Part shown: one piece after another, positions 37,207-47,791 of the stretch
Layout: every line of letters begins with the position of its first letter
Numbering within the stretch: position 1 is the first letter of the stretch
From: Streptomyces sp. WMMC940
GTDB taxonomy: Bacteria; Actinomycetota; Actinomycetes; Streptomycetales; Streptomycetaceae
Length of the DNA: 64,000 nt
Direction of reading: 5' to 3'
Assembly: GCF_027460265.1 (NCBI RefSeq)
Contig: NZ_JAPZBC010000001.1
Span: forward strand, 1,550,001-1,614,000
Translations under genes and position numbers: made by a program
The notes under the pieces: generated by a model
The model's database searches: none
Told to the model about the DNA's origin: nothing
Seen by the model: only the letters and a program-made list of their open reading frames with translations

Positions 37207-38130
37207 TCAGTACTCCAGGCGCTCGCGCCGGCCCAGCCTCATCACGACGGCCGCGAAGGCCAGCGTGACGACCAGCAGGGCGACGCCGATCGTGGTCGCA
37301 TAGGCCGCCGCACCGTCGCGGAACGCCGACTGGTACACGTACAGCACCATCACCGTGGTCGAGTAGTCGGGACCGCCGGGCCCCGTCGTCATGATCTGCA
37401 CCACCGCGAAGGACTCGGCGCCGAGCGCGAGGATGCCCATGTAGACCCAGCCCGACTGGATGGTGTCCCACAGCAGCGGCAGAGTGATCCGGAAGAAGGT
37501 GGTGACCCTGCTCGCGCCGTCCAGCAGCGCCGCCTCGTAGAAGTCCTTCGGGATCGACGCCATGCCCGCGGAGAAGAGGACGACGAAGAAGCCGACCGTG
37601 GACCAGACGAGGACCGCCATCACACACCACAGGGCGAGGTCCGGGTCACCGAGCCACAGCGGCTGGACGTCGCCGAGCCCGATCGCCTCGAGCGCGGAGT
37701 TGATCGCTCCGCTCTCCGGGTTGTACGCGAACTGGAAGAGCAGGGCGACGATCGCGATCGACAGCACCTGTGGGAAGAAGTAGGCGATCTTGTAGAACGA
37801 CGACCCCCGCACCCCGGAGACGGCGGCCCCCCTCCGGTGCCGCCCGCCGACGTTGATCATGAAGGCGAAGAACAGGGCGAGGCCGATCGTCACCACCGGC
37901 AGCAGCAGCGCGAAGAGCAGGCTGTGCTGGAGCGACTTCCAGAAGACGTCGTCGTCCCACAGCCGTGCGTAGTTGTCGAAGCCGACCACGGAGAAGTCCG
38001 GGCTCAGACCGGTCCAGTCCGTGAACGAGTAGTAGATGGACTGCACGAACGGCCAGAGCACGAAGAGCGCGTACAGCGCCAGGGGTGCCGCCAGGAACCC
38101 CACGATGAACCGGTACTTGCCGTGCTGCAT
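37207..38130 (-). CDS. ngcF: Sugar ABC permease, NgcF-like
   Basis: A 307-residue MalF-type permease with six helices. The EAA loop reads YEAALLDGASRVTTFFRITLPLLWDTI. The insert GGRHRRGAAVSGVRGSSF lies in a cytoplasmic loop. It follows the binding-protein gene after an 82-base gap that contains a perfect palindrome, and is followed by the second permease after 1 base. Confidence 0.8.
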   Translation of the reverse strand: MQHGKYRFIVGFLAAPLALYALFVLWPFVQSIYYSFTDWTGLSPDFSVVGFDNYARLWDDDVFWKSLQHSLLFALLLPVVTIGLALFFAFMINVGGRHRRGAAVSGVRGSSFYKIAYFFPQVLSIAIVALLFQFAYNPESGAINSALEAIGLGDVQPLWLGDPDLALWCVMAVLVWSTVGFFVVLFSAGMASIPKDFYEAALLDGASRVTTFFRITLPLLWDTIQSGWVYMGILALGAESFAVVQIMTTGPGGPDYSTTVMVLYVYQSAFRDGAAAYATTIGVALLVVTLAFAAVVMRLGRRERLEY

Positions 38131-38174
38131 GGTTACCGACCCCGATCTTCCGGAGTGTGCCGCCGCTGGTGCTG

Positions 38175-38206
38175 TGTGCTCCCGGGGGCGCGCCCCCGGG
38201 AGCACA
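38175..38206. terminator. 32-bp perfect palindrome between ngcE and ngcF
   Basis: A completely self-complementary 32-base stretch starting TGTGCTCCCGGGGG, seven bases after the binding-protein stop. It probably reduces read-through to the permease genes or protects the upstream mRNA end. Confidence 0.7.
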
Positions 38207-38212
38207 GGCCGC

Positions 38213-39664
38213 TCACTGGTGCTTGTACTTCTTGACGGACGGGTCCTGGGCGGCCTTGTCGGCGAAGCCCTGGATCTTGCTGATGGCCTCGGCCGGGGTG
38301 AGTCGTCCGGCCATCATCTCGCCCAGACCGGCCACGCCGATCTGCTCCTTCTGGAGCTTGACGTACCAGTCCTGCAGTCGCGGGTTGACGACGTTCTCGC
38401 CGGCCTTCTCCAGCGCGGCTACGCCCGACTTCAGACCCGGCGTCAGCTCGATGCCGTCGGTTCCGCCGTTGAACGCGGTCAGCGACTTGACCTGCTTGGT
38501 GAAGTTCTTCGAGGACTCCTCGCCGAGCATGATGCGCAGCTGCTCCATGCCGCCCTCGACGTTCTTCGCCTTGGCCGGGACGATGAACGGCTCACCGCCG
38601 GAGGCCCAGAGGGTGCCGAAGGGCATCTTGTCCGAGGCGTCCAGGCCGGACGGCGCGGAGACGGCCAGATCGAAGTCCTTCGGCATGGTGCCGGCGGCCT
38701 CGTTCTCCACCCAGGAGCCGTTGGGGATGAACAACGCCTTGCCCTTGGTCCAGGCGGTCTGGGACTGGATGTGGTCCAGGCCCGGGGTGCCCTTGAGGAT
38801 GTAGCCCTTCTTGTAGAGCTCGTAGTACGCCTCGAAAGCGGCCTTGACGGCCGGGTGCTTCCAGGCGTTGGGCTCCAGGTTGTCGATGGAGTCCAGGACC
38901 TCCCGGCCGCCGATCTTGGCGATGAACGGGTAGAGCGAGAAGGGGAGGTAGTAGGGGTGCTTGCCGGCGTACGTCCAGCCCGCGATGCCCTGCTTCTTGG
39001 CCTTCTCGCACAGGGCGAGCATCTCGTCCCAGGTCTCGGGGTACTGCGCGTCGAGCCGGTCGAGCGCGGTCCGCGAGTACCAGACGCCGTAGACGGTGTA
39101 GGCGTAGTAGAGGATCCACACGGGTGCGCCGTCGAACTGGCCCATCTCGACGATGCCGGGGCGCAGGGTGTCCCGGACCTTCTTGTTCGGGTCGTCGACG
39201 GAGGGCGCGTCCAGCAGCGGGGTGAGGTCGGCGAGCTGCTTCTTGCCGACGAGGACGCCCATGTCCATCTGCTCGGCGCCGGAGTTGTCGATGAGGTCCG
39301 GCGGGGTGCCTCCGTTGAAGCGGGGCTGGAGCTCGGACTGGATCTTCTGGGTGGCCTTGTGCTTGACCTTGGGGGCCTTGGGGAAGGCCGCGTTGTACTT
39401 CTTCTCCGCGTCGATGGCGTACTGCTGCCCGAACCCCCCGTCGAAGATGACGACTTCGAGGGGCGCGGTCTCGTTGACGCCGAGCGGGTTGGTCTTGGTG
39501 ACCTTCCCCTTCTCGACCTTGGAGCCGCCGGCTCCGCCGTCGCCGCTCGCACAGGCGGACAGGAAGCTCATCGTGGGAATGGTGACCAGGCCGAGCGCCG
39601 CGGACCGCTTGATCAGGTCGCGGCGGCCGAGACCGCCGTTCGAGTGGCCGGAGGTGGATCCCAT
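38213..39664 (-). CDS. ngcE: Sugar-binding lipoprotein, NgcE-like
   Basis: A 483-residue extracytoplasmic binding protein. It carries a combined Tat and lipoprotein signal: GLGRRDLIKRSAALGLVTIPTMSFLSAC, with the lipidated Cys in LSAC. The remainder is CUT1 cluster (EVVIFDGGFGQQYAIDAEKKY, GVWYSRTALDRLDAQYPETWDEML). The ATG at 39664 has GAGGA seven bases upstream; a TTG two codons earlier is less likely. In S. coelicolor the homologue beside rok7B7 binds chitobiose with modest affinity. Here the divergent neighbour is an alpha-mannosidase, so another ligand is possible. Confidence 0.8.
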   Translation of the reverse strand: MGSTSGHSNGGLGRRDLIKRSAALGLVTIPTMSFLSACASGDGGAGGSKVEKGKVTKTNPLGVNETAPLEVVIFDGGFGQQYAIDAEKKYNAAFPKAPKVKHKATQKIQSELQPRFNGGTPPDLIDNSGAEQMDMGVLVGKKQLADLTPLLDAPSVDDPNKKVRDTLRPGIVEMGQFDGAPVWILYYAYTVYGVWYSRTALDRLDAQYPETWDEMLALCEKAKKQGIAGWTYAGKHPYYLPFSLYPFIAKIGGREVLDSIDNLEPNAWKHPAVKAAFEAYYELYKKGYILKGTPGLDHIQSQTAWTKGKALFIPNGSWVENEAAGTMPKDFDLAVSAPSGLDASDKMPFGTLWASGGEPFIVPAKAKNVEGGMEQLRIMLGEESSKNFTKQVKSLTAFNGGTDGIELTPGLKSGVAALEKAGENVVNPRLQDWYVKLQKEQIGVAGLGEMMAGRLTPAEAISKIQGFADKAAQDPSVKKYKHQ

Positions 39665-40136
39665 GCTCAAGTCCTCGCCTTCTCCAGGACTCAGGCGGTG
39701 AACCGGTCGCCCGCCTTCCTGGGATGAAGGGCCCCGCCACCGCGGTCAATTGCTGAAGCTGGTCGTGCAGGGGTAATACCGTGGCAGTGGGAACGGACTT
39801 CCGCCCGGGCCGCAGACGATACTTCGCCTGCCCGTTCCCCCCGGCCCTTCGCCGTGTCTTCCGGCGAGGCGGACGCCGACAGGTATAGTCCACTTCCCGC
39901 CGACGGAGCAAGATCGAAAGCAAGGTTGCGCGGCAGTCTTTCCCGAGTTGAGACCTCCCGCACACGGTAGCGGCGGGTGCCGGGAATCCGCCGCGGGAGA
40001 CTCGCCGGACCGGCCGAAATCCAACCCGTCGCACCGTCAACACCCTTGACAGCATGCGGCACTTACCCCCTACTGGTGCCTGCGCATTACTCCTGACAAC
40101 GTTGTCCATCGCTTCGGCGGGAGGAACGGCTTCGAC
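39665..40136. promoter_or_regulatory. Divergent ngcE / GH92 promoter region
   Basis: No gene. On the left, AGGTATAGTCCACT (39881-39894) partly resembles a DasR site (AGTGGTCTAGACCACT on the other strand), about 220 bases from ngcE. On the right, TTGACA at 40046-40051 followed 17-19 bases later by CCTACTGG is a possible promoter for the GH92 gene, and a LacI-type palindrome lies behind it. Confidence 0.45.
40095..40106. promoter_or_regulatory. LacI-type operator candidate before GH92
   Basis: The perfect palindrome GACAACGTTGTC with a central CG lies 30 bases before the start codon and downstream of the putative promoter, an ideal place for a repressor. LacI-family sites typically have this size and CG centre. 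Confidence 0.5.
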
Positions 40137-43100
40137 ATGCGGCCAAGATCCAGCCCCAGGCACCCCCACGCCCGCTCGGCCGCCCTGGTGGCGGCCGCTT
40201 CCCTGCTGGTGGTGACGGCGCAGTCGGCGGCCGTCGCCCTGCCCGCCCGGCCCCCGGCCCCCGCGCCGGAGTTCTCCAGCTCGTTCGAGGCGGACGAGGC
40301 CCAGCCCGACTGGCGCAACACCGTGGACACGGGACCGGACGGCGCGAAGCGGTCCGACGGGGTCGACGGCGGCTTCACCTCGGGCATACCGGGCAATGTC
40401 ACCGACAAGGTCCTCGAACTGCGCGCCAGCGGCGAGAACGCCGGCGCCGGTGAGACCAAGGAGAACCTGGTCGACCTCCAGCCCTCCACCAAATGGCTCA
40501 CGTTCGAACCGACGGGCTGGGTCGAGTTCGACACGGACAGCCCCGTCGAGGTCGTCACCTACGCACTGACCTCGGCCAACGACTTCGACGAGCGGGACCC
40601 GAAGGACTGGACGCTCAAGGGCTCGGAGAACGGCGAGGACTGGACGGTCCTGGACACCCGCGAGGGCCAGACGTTCGAGAAGCGCTTCCAGACGAAGACG
40701 TACGGCATCGCCCCGGGGAAGGCCGGTTCGTACGCGCACTACCGTCTGGAGATCACCCGCAACAACGGGGCCTCGGGCATCGTCCAGCTCGCCGACGTGC
40801 AGTTCTCCGACGGCGACACCGACAGCCCCGCGCCGCAGGACATGCGCAGCCACGTCGACCGCGGTCCGGCGGGCTCCCCCACCGCGAAGGCCAACGCCGG
40901 CTTCACCGGAAAGCGCGCCCTGCGGTACGCGGGCACGCACAAGCCGGACGGCCGCGCCTACTCGTACAACAAGGTCTTCGACGTCGACACGGCCGTGCGG
41001 CGGGACACCGAACTGTCGTACCGGATCTTCCCGTCGATGGCCGAGACCGATCCGAACTACCCGGCCACCAGCGTGGCGGTCGATCTCGCGTTCACCGACG
41101 GCACCCATCTGAGCGACCTCCGTGCGGTGGACTCGCACGGAGGGCGGTTGACGCCGCAGGGCCAGGGCGCCGCGAAGCGGCTCTACGTCAACCAGTGGAA
41201 CCAGGTCGCGTCCCGGATCGGCTCGGTGGCCGCCGGCAAGACCGTGGACCGGATCCTCGTCGCGTACGACGCGCCCAAGGGCCCGGCGAAGTTCCAGGGG
41301 TGGATCGACGACGTCCGCATCGCCCCGAAGGCGCCGGAGAGGCGGCTCGCGCATCTGTCGGACTACGCCTCCACCGTGCGCGGCACCAACTCCAGCGGCT
41401 CGTTCTCGCGCGGCAACACCTTCCCGGCGACGGCCGTCCCGCACGGCTTCAACTTCTGGACGCCGGTGACCAACGCCGGCTCGCTGAGCTGGCTGTACGA
41501 GTACGCGCGCGCCAACAACGCCGACAACCTGCCCACGGTCCAGGCGTTCAGCGCCAGCCACGAGCCGAGCCCGTGGATGGGGGACCGGCAGACCTTCCAG
41601 CTGATGCCGTCCGTCGCCGAGGGCACTCCGGACACGGGCCGCGTCGCCCGCGCCCTGCCCTTCCGCCACGAGAAGGAGACCGCCCGCCCGCACTACTACG
41701 GCGTGACGTTCGAGAACGGGCTGAAGGCGGAGGTCACCCCCACCGACCACGCGGCGATGATGCGGTTCACCTACCCCGGCGACCACGCGTCGGTCGTCTT
41801 CGACAACGTCACGGAGCAGGCCGGGCTGACGCTCGATCCGCAGACCTGCTCCTTCACCGGCTGGTCCGACGTCAAGAGCGGACTGTCCACGGGCGCCACC
41901 CGGCTGTTCGTGTACGGCGTCTTCGACGCCCCCGTCACCTCGTCAGCGTCCCAGGGCGTCACGGGCCACCTCCGGTTCGACGCAGGTGAGGACCGCACGG
42001 TCACCCTGCGCATCGCCACCTCGCTGATCAGCGTCGACCAGGCCAGGAAGAACCTCGCGCAGGAGATCCCCGCGTCCGCGTCCTTCGGCCGCGTCAAGGA
42101 CCGTGCGCAGGACGCCTGGGACGACCTGCTCGGCCGGGTCGAGGTCGAGGGCGCCACCCACGACCAGCTGGTGACCCTCTACTCCTCGCTCTACCGGCTG
42201 TACCTCTACCCGAACTCCGGGTTCGAGAAGGTCGACGGCAAGGACAAGTACGCCAGCCCGTTCTCGCCGCAGACCGGCCCGGACACCCCGACCCACACCG
42301 GCGCGAAGATCGTCGACGGCCGGGTGTACGTCAACAACGGCTTCTGGGACACCTACCGGACGACCTGGCCGGCCTACTCCTTCCTCACCCCCGAGAAGGC
42401 GGGGGAACTGGTCGACGGATTCGTCCAGCAGTACCGGGACGGCGGCTGGATCTCCCGCTGGTCCTCCCCCGGCTACGCCGATCTGATGACCGGCACCTCC
42501 TCCGACGTCGCGTTCGCCGACGCCTATGTGAAGGGCGTCCGCGGCTTCGACGCGGAGAAGGCCTACGAGGCGGCGCTGAAGAACGCGACGGTCACCCCGC
42601 CGCACCGGGGCGTGGGGCGCAAGGGCATGGAGACCTCGCCGTTCCTCGGCTACGCCTCCACCGAGACGCACGAGGGCCTGTCGTGGTCGCTGGAGGGCCA
42701 TCTCAACGACTACGGCCTGTCGAAGATGGCCGACGCACTCTGGGCGAAGACGAAGAAGGCGCGCTACAAGGAAGAGTCCGCGTACTTCCGGAACCGGGCC
42801 CGGAACTACGTAACGCTGTTCGACGAGAAGGCGGGATTCTTCCAGGGGCGCGATCTCAAGGGCGACTGGCGGGTTCCGTCGAAGGAGTACGACCCCCGGG
42901 TCTGGGGCTACGACTACACCGAGACCAACGGCTGGGGTTATGCGTTCACGGCGCCGCAGGACAGCCGCGGTCTGGCGAACCTCTACGGCGGCCGGCCGGC
43001 CCTCGGCAAGAAGCTGGACACCTATTTCGCCACCCCGGAGACGGCGTCACCGGAGTTCGTCGGCTCGTACGGCAGCGTGATCCACGAGATGACCGAGGCC

Positions 43101-43967
43101 CGTGACGTGCGGATGGGCATGTACGGGCATTCCAACCAGGTCGCCCACCACGTCACCTACATGTACAACGCGGCCTCGCAGCCGTGGAAGACGCAGGAGA
43201 AGGTGCGCGAGGTCCTGTCCCGCCTCTACACCGGCAGCGAGATCGGGCAGGGCTACCACGGCGACGAGGACAACGGCGAGCAGTCGGCCTGGTTCCTGTT
43301 CTCCGTGCTCGGCTTCTATCCGCTGGTGATGGGCAGCGGGGAGTACGCGGTCGGCTCGCCGCTGTTCACCAAGGCGACGATCCACCTGGAGAACGGCCGT
43401 GAACTCGTGGTGGAGGCGCCCCGGAACAGCACCCGCAACATCTACGTCCAGGGCCTGAAGGTGAACGGGAGGAGCTGGAACTCCACCGCTCTGCCGCACT
43501 CGCTGCTGGCGCGGGGCGGCACGCTGGAGTTCGCCATGGGGCCGAAGCCGTCGCGCTGGGGCACGGGCAGGGGCGCCGCGCCCGTCTCGGTCACCGAGGA
43601 CGACGAGGTGCCCTCGCCCCGCCGAGACGCGACCAGCGGCACCGGCGCGCTCTTCGACGACACCTCCGGTACGGAGACGGCGCTGGAGGCGGCCGTGGAC
43701 CTGCCGGTCGCGAAGGGCACACGGGCCGTGCAGTACACACTCACCTCGGCGGCCCGCGACAAGGCGCCGGCAGGCTGGGTGCTGCAGGGCTCCCGGGACG
43801 GCACGGCCTGGACGGATCTGGACAGGCGGTCCGGTGAGTCGTTCGCGTGGGACCGGCAGACACGGGTCTTCACGGTCGCGCGCCCCGGCACGTACCAGCG
43901 GTACCGGCTGGTCCCCGCCGCCGGTGCGGCGCAGCCGGTGCTCGCGGAGGTCGAACTGATCTCCTGA
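40137..43967 (+). CDS. Secreted GH92 alpha-mannosidase with F5/8-type flanking domains
   Basis: A 1276-residue exported protein (signal peptide residues 1-35). Residues about 85-205 and 1125-1276 are discoidin-like (F5/8C) sugar-binding regions, recognised by TKWLTFEPTGWVEFD then VVTYALTSANDFDERDPKDWTLKGS at the N-end, and AVQYTLTSAARDKAPAGWVLQGS then YQRYRL at the C-end. Residues 405-1090 are the GH92 catalytic unit: VPHGFNFWTPVTN, NNGFWDTYRTTWPAYSFLTPEKA and the diagnostic GYHGDEDNGEQSAWFLFSVLGFYPL carrying the catalytic acid Glu. GH92 enzymes are calcium-dependent exo-alpha-mannosidases acting on N-glycans or yeast mannan. The neighbouring importer could take up the product. Confidence 0.92.
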   Translation: MRPRSSPRHPHARSAALVAAASLLVVTAQSAAVALPARPPAPAPEFSSSFEADEAQPDWRNTVDTGPDGAKRSDGVDGGFTSGIPGNVTDKVLELRASGENAGAGETKENLVDLQPSTKWLTFEPTGWVEFDTDSPVEVVTYALTSANDFDERDPKDWTLKGSENGEDWTVLDTREGQTFEKRFQTKTYGIAPGKAGSYAHYRLEITRNNGASGIVQLADVQFSDGDTDSPAPQDMRSHVDRGPAGSPTAKANAGFTGKRALRYAGTHKPDGRAYSYNKVFDVDTAVRRDTELSYRIFPSMAETDPNYPATSVAVDLAFTDGTHLSDLRAVDSHGGRLTPQGQGAAKRLYVNQWNQVASRIGSVAAGKTVDRILVAYDAPKGPAKFQGWIDDVRIAPKAPERRLAHLSDYASTVRGTNSSGSFSRGNTFPATAVPHGFNFWTPVTNAGSLSWLYEYARANNADNLPTVQAFSASHEPSPWMGDRQTFQLMPSVAEGTPDTGRVARALPFRHEKETARPHYYGVTFENGLKAEVTPTDHAAMMRFTYPGDHASVVFDNVTEQAGLTLDPQTCSFTGWSDVKSGLSTGATRLFVYGVFDAPVTSSASQGVTGHLRFDAGEDRTVTLRIATSLISVDQARKNLAQEIPASASFGRVKDRAQDAWDDLLGRVEVEGATHDQLVTLYSSLYRLYLYPNSGFEKVDGKDKYASPFSPQTGPDTPTHTGAKIVDGRVYVNNGFWDTYRTTWPAYSFLTPEKAGELVDGFVQQYRDGGWISRWSSPGYADLMTGTSSDVAFADAYVKGVRGFDAEKAYEAALKNATVTPPHRGVGRKGMETSPFLGYASTETHEGLSWSLEGHLNDYGLSKMADALWAKTKKARYKEESAYFRNRARNYVTLFDEKAGFFQGRDLKGDWRVPSKEYDPRVWGYDYTETNGWGYAFTAPQDSRGLANLYGGRPALGKKLDTYFATPETASPEFVGSYGSVIHEMTEARDVRMGMYGHSNQVAHHVTYMYNAASQPWKTQEKVREVLSRLYTGSEIGQGYHGDEDNGEQSAWFLFSVLGFYPLVMGSGEYAVGSPLFTKATIHLENGRELVVEAPRNSTRNIYVQGLKVNGRSWNSTALPHSLLARGGTLEFAMGPKPSRWGTGRGAAPVSVTEDDEVPSPRRDATSGTGALFDDTSGTETALEAAVDLPVAKGTRAVQYTLTSAARDKAPAGWVLQGSRDGTAWTDLDRRSGESFAWDRQTRVFTVARPGTYQRYRLVPAAGAAQPVLAEVELIS

Positions 43968-43988
43968 CCGCTCCTCCGCCCCGTGTCC

Positions 43989-44020
43989 GAGGCCGCAGTC
44001 CCCTCCGGGGCTGCGGCCTC
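43989..44020. terminator. Hairpin after GH92
   Basis: GAGGCCGCAG pairs with CTGCGGCCTC; the inner CCCC/GGGG lengthens the stem. It lies 22 bases after the stop. Confidence 0.7.
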
Positions 44021-44422
44021 CGCGCTGCTCCACCACCGTGGCGCAGGCGAGGATTCGCCGCCGTGGCGGAGGAGAGTAAGGGAGGCCGGCCGCGCATCGG
44101 AGCGGCTGTTCGTGCCGCGGCCCGCACCGATCGAGCCGGTCCGGCAGTCGGCGGCCTGCCCGCCGTGGGGCCGTTCAGGCGCTTCCGGGCCGGTACGGTG
44201 CTCGGCGAGTTCCGGGTCGTCGGCAGGCACCCGGCTCTCGCCGGACGCGACGGAGGCGGAGCCGTGGATCCCGGTGGAGCGGAGCGCGGCGGACTGAGCC
44301 GACGCTCCCGGCGGACGGGAGGACGCACGGGAAGACGCGCCGCGGAGCCGGACGACGGCGCAGGACGGGGCGATGGCCGGGCGCCGGGAGTGGCGGAGGT
44401 CCGGGCCGCGAAGGGACGACAG

Positions 44423-44449
44423 AGGGCCGCACCCTCGGGGTGCGGCCCT
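44423..44449. terminator. Hairpin in the convergent gap
   Basis: AGGGCCGCACCC at 44423-44434 pairs with 44438-44449 around TCG; T-rich bases follow on both sides. Confidence 0.6.
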
Positions 44450-44530
44450 TCGCCGTACTGCCGGACCCCCCGTACCGCGGGTGGCCGCACGGCGGTACCG
44501 CCGTGCGGATGCCGGTACCGCCGTGCCGGC

Positions 44531-44568
44531 GGCGCCCCGGTCGGGGGGCCGGACCGCCGCCGGGGCGC

Positions 44569-44569
<1 letters not shown>
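44531..44569. terminator. Hairpin at the aconitase stop codon
   Basis: GGCGCCCCGG pairs with CCGGGGCGCC. The right arm touches the aconitase stop codon (minus strand), so it is its terminator. Confidence 0.55.
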
Positions 44570-47364
<2,795 letters not shown>

Positions 47365-47365
47365 C

Positions 47366-47394
47366 TAAGGTGAGACTTAGTTAGGTCACCCTTA
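47366..47394. promoter_or_regulatory. Inverted repeat with weak iron-box likeness
   Basis: TAAGGTGA (47366-47373) faces TCACCCTTA (47386-47394), and the middle reads TTAGTTAGGT. I count 11 of 19 matches to the actinobacterial DtxR/DmdR1 iron box, so iron control of aconitase is possible but not convincing. It lies about 70 bases before the aconitase start. Confidence 0.35.
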
Positions 47395-47438
47395 CCCGAC
47401 GACCCGGCGGAAAGTGGCTGCGGTGCGCTTTCTGCAGA

Positions 47439-47456
47439 TATCTCGATGTCGAGATA
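47439..47456. promoter_or_regulatory. TamR-like 18-bp palindrome
   Basis: TATCTCGATGTCGAGATA has perfect 8-base halves around TG. MarR proteins of the urate/citrate-responsive group bind 18-bp sites of this kind. In S. coelicolor the member TamR is reported to control aconitase. It lies about 140 bases upstream of the aconitase start. Confidence 0.6.
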
Positions 47457-47764
47457 ACTCTAGTACATGACCGCTGACGGGTCATGTCCGGACGCGAGTG
47501 ACGGACGCCGCACCGCAGCCCGCGGGACGGCACCGCTATGCCCCGAACCGGACGGATGGCGGCGGGTATGCACCCGCGCGTCCCGGGCGACAGCCGGACC
47601 GTGCCGCCGGGGCCGCGGTCGGACGGCCGCACGCGCCACCCCTCGGAGCGCCGGGCACGCGGGACCCGCCCCACGAACGGCCCAGCCCGCTTTGCCCTAG
47701 TTGGACGGATGATGGACCATCAGAACCAGGCATCACCCGTATGGTCCACCCCATCGAGCACCTC
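47457..47764. other. Rest of the aconitase-murA interval
   Basis: No gene supported. The first part is plain GC-rich sequence; from about 47695 the GC content falls (AGTTGGACGGATGATGGACC, ATCAGAACC), marking the murA promoter. Confidence 0.5.
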
Positions 47765-47785
47765 ATCTCATATCTGAGATAGCCT
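47765..47785. promoter_or_regulatory. Palindrome overlapping the murA -10 box
   Basis: ATCTCA-TATC-TGAGAT (47765-47780) contains the smaller palindrome TATCTGAGATA. A TAGCCT box (47780-47785) ends six bases before the ATG, consistent with a leaderless transcript. A protein bound here would block the promoter; the HTH domain of the encoded protein itself is a candidate. Confidence 0.5.
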
Positions 47786-47791
47786 GCCTCC

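Larger units (their letters stand above)
43968..44568. other. Convergent gap with several hairpins
   Basis: Six hundred bases between the converging GH92 and aconitase genes. No gene is supported; frames on both strands lack codon structure. Besides the listed terminators it contains a 24-bp perfect palindrome (44485-44508, starting CCGCACGGCGG). Confidence 0.5.

Noticed and set aside
38592..41786. A 1064-codon minus-strand frame over ngcE and GH92
   Set aside because: Antisense and out-of-frame to two clear genes with family motifs; composition typical of high-GC shadow frames.
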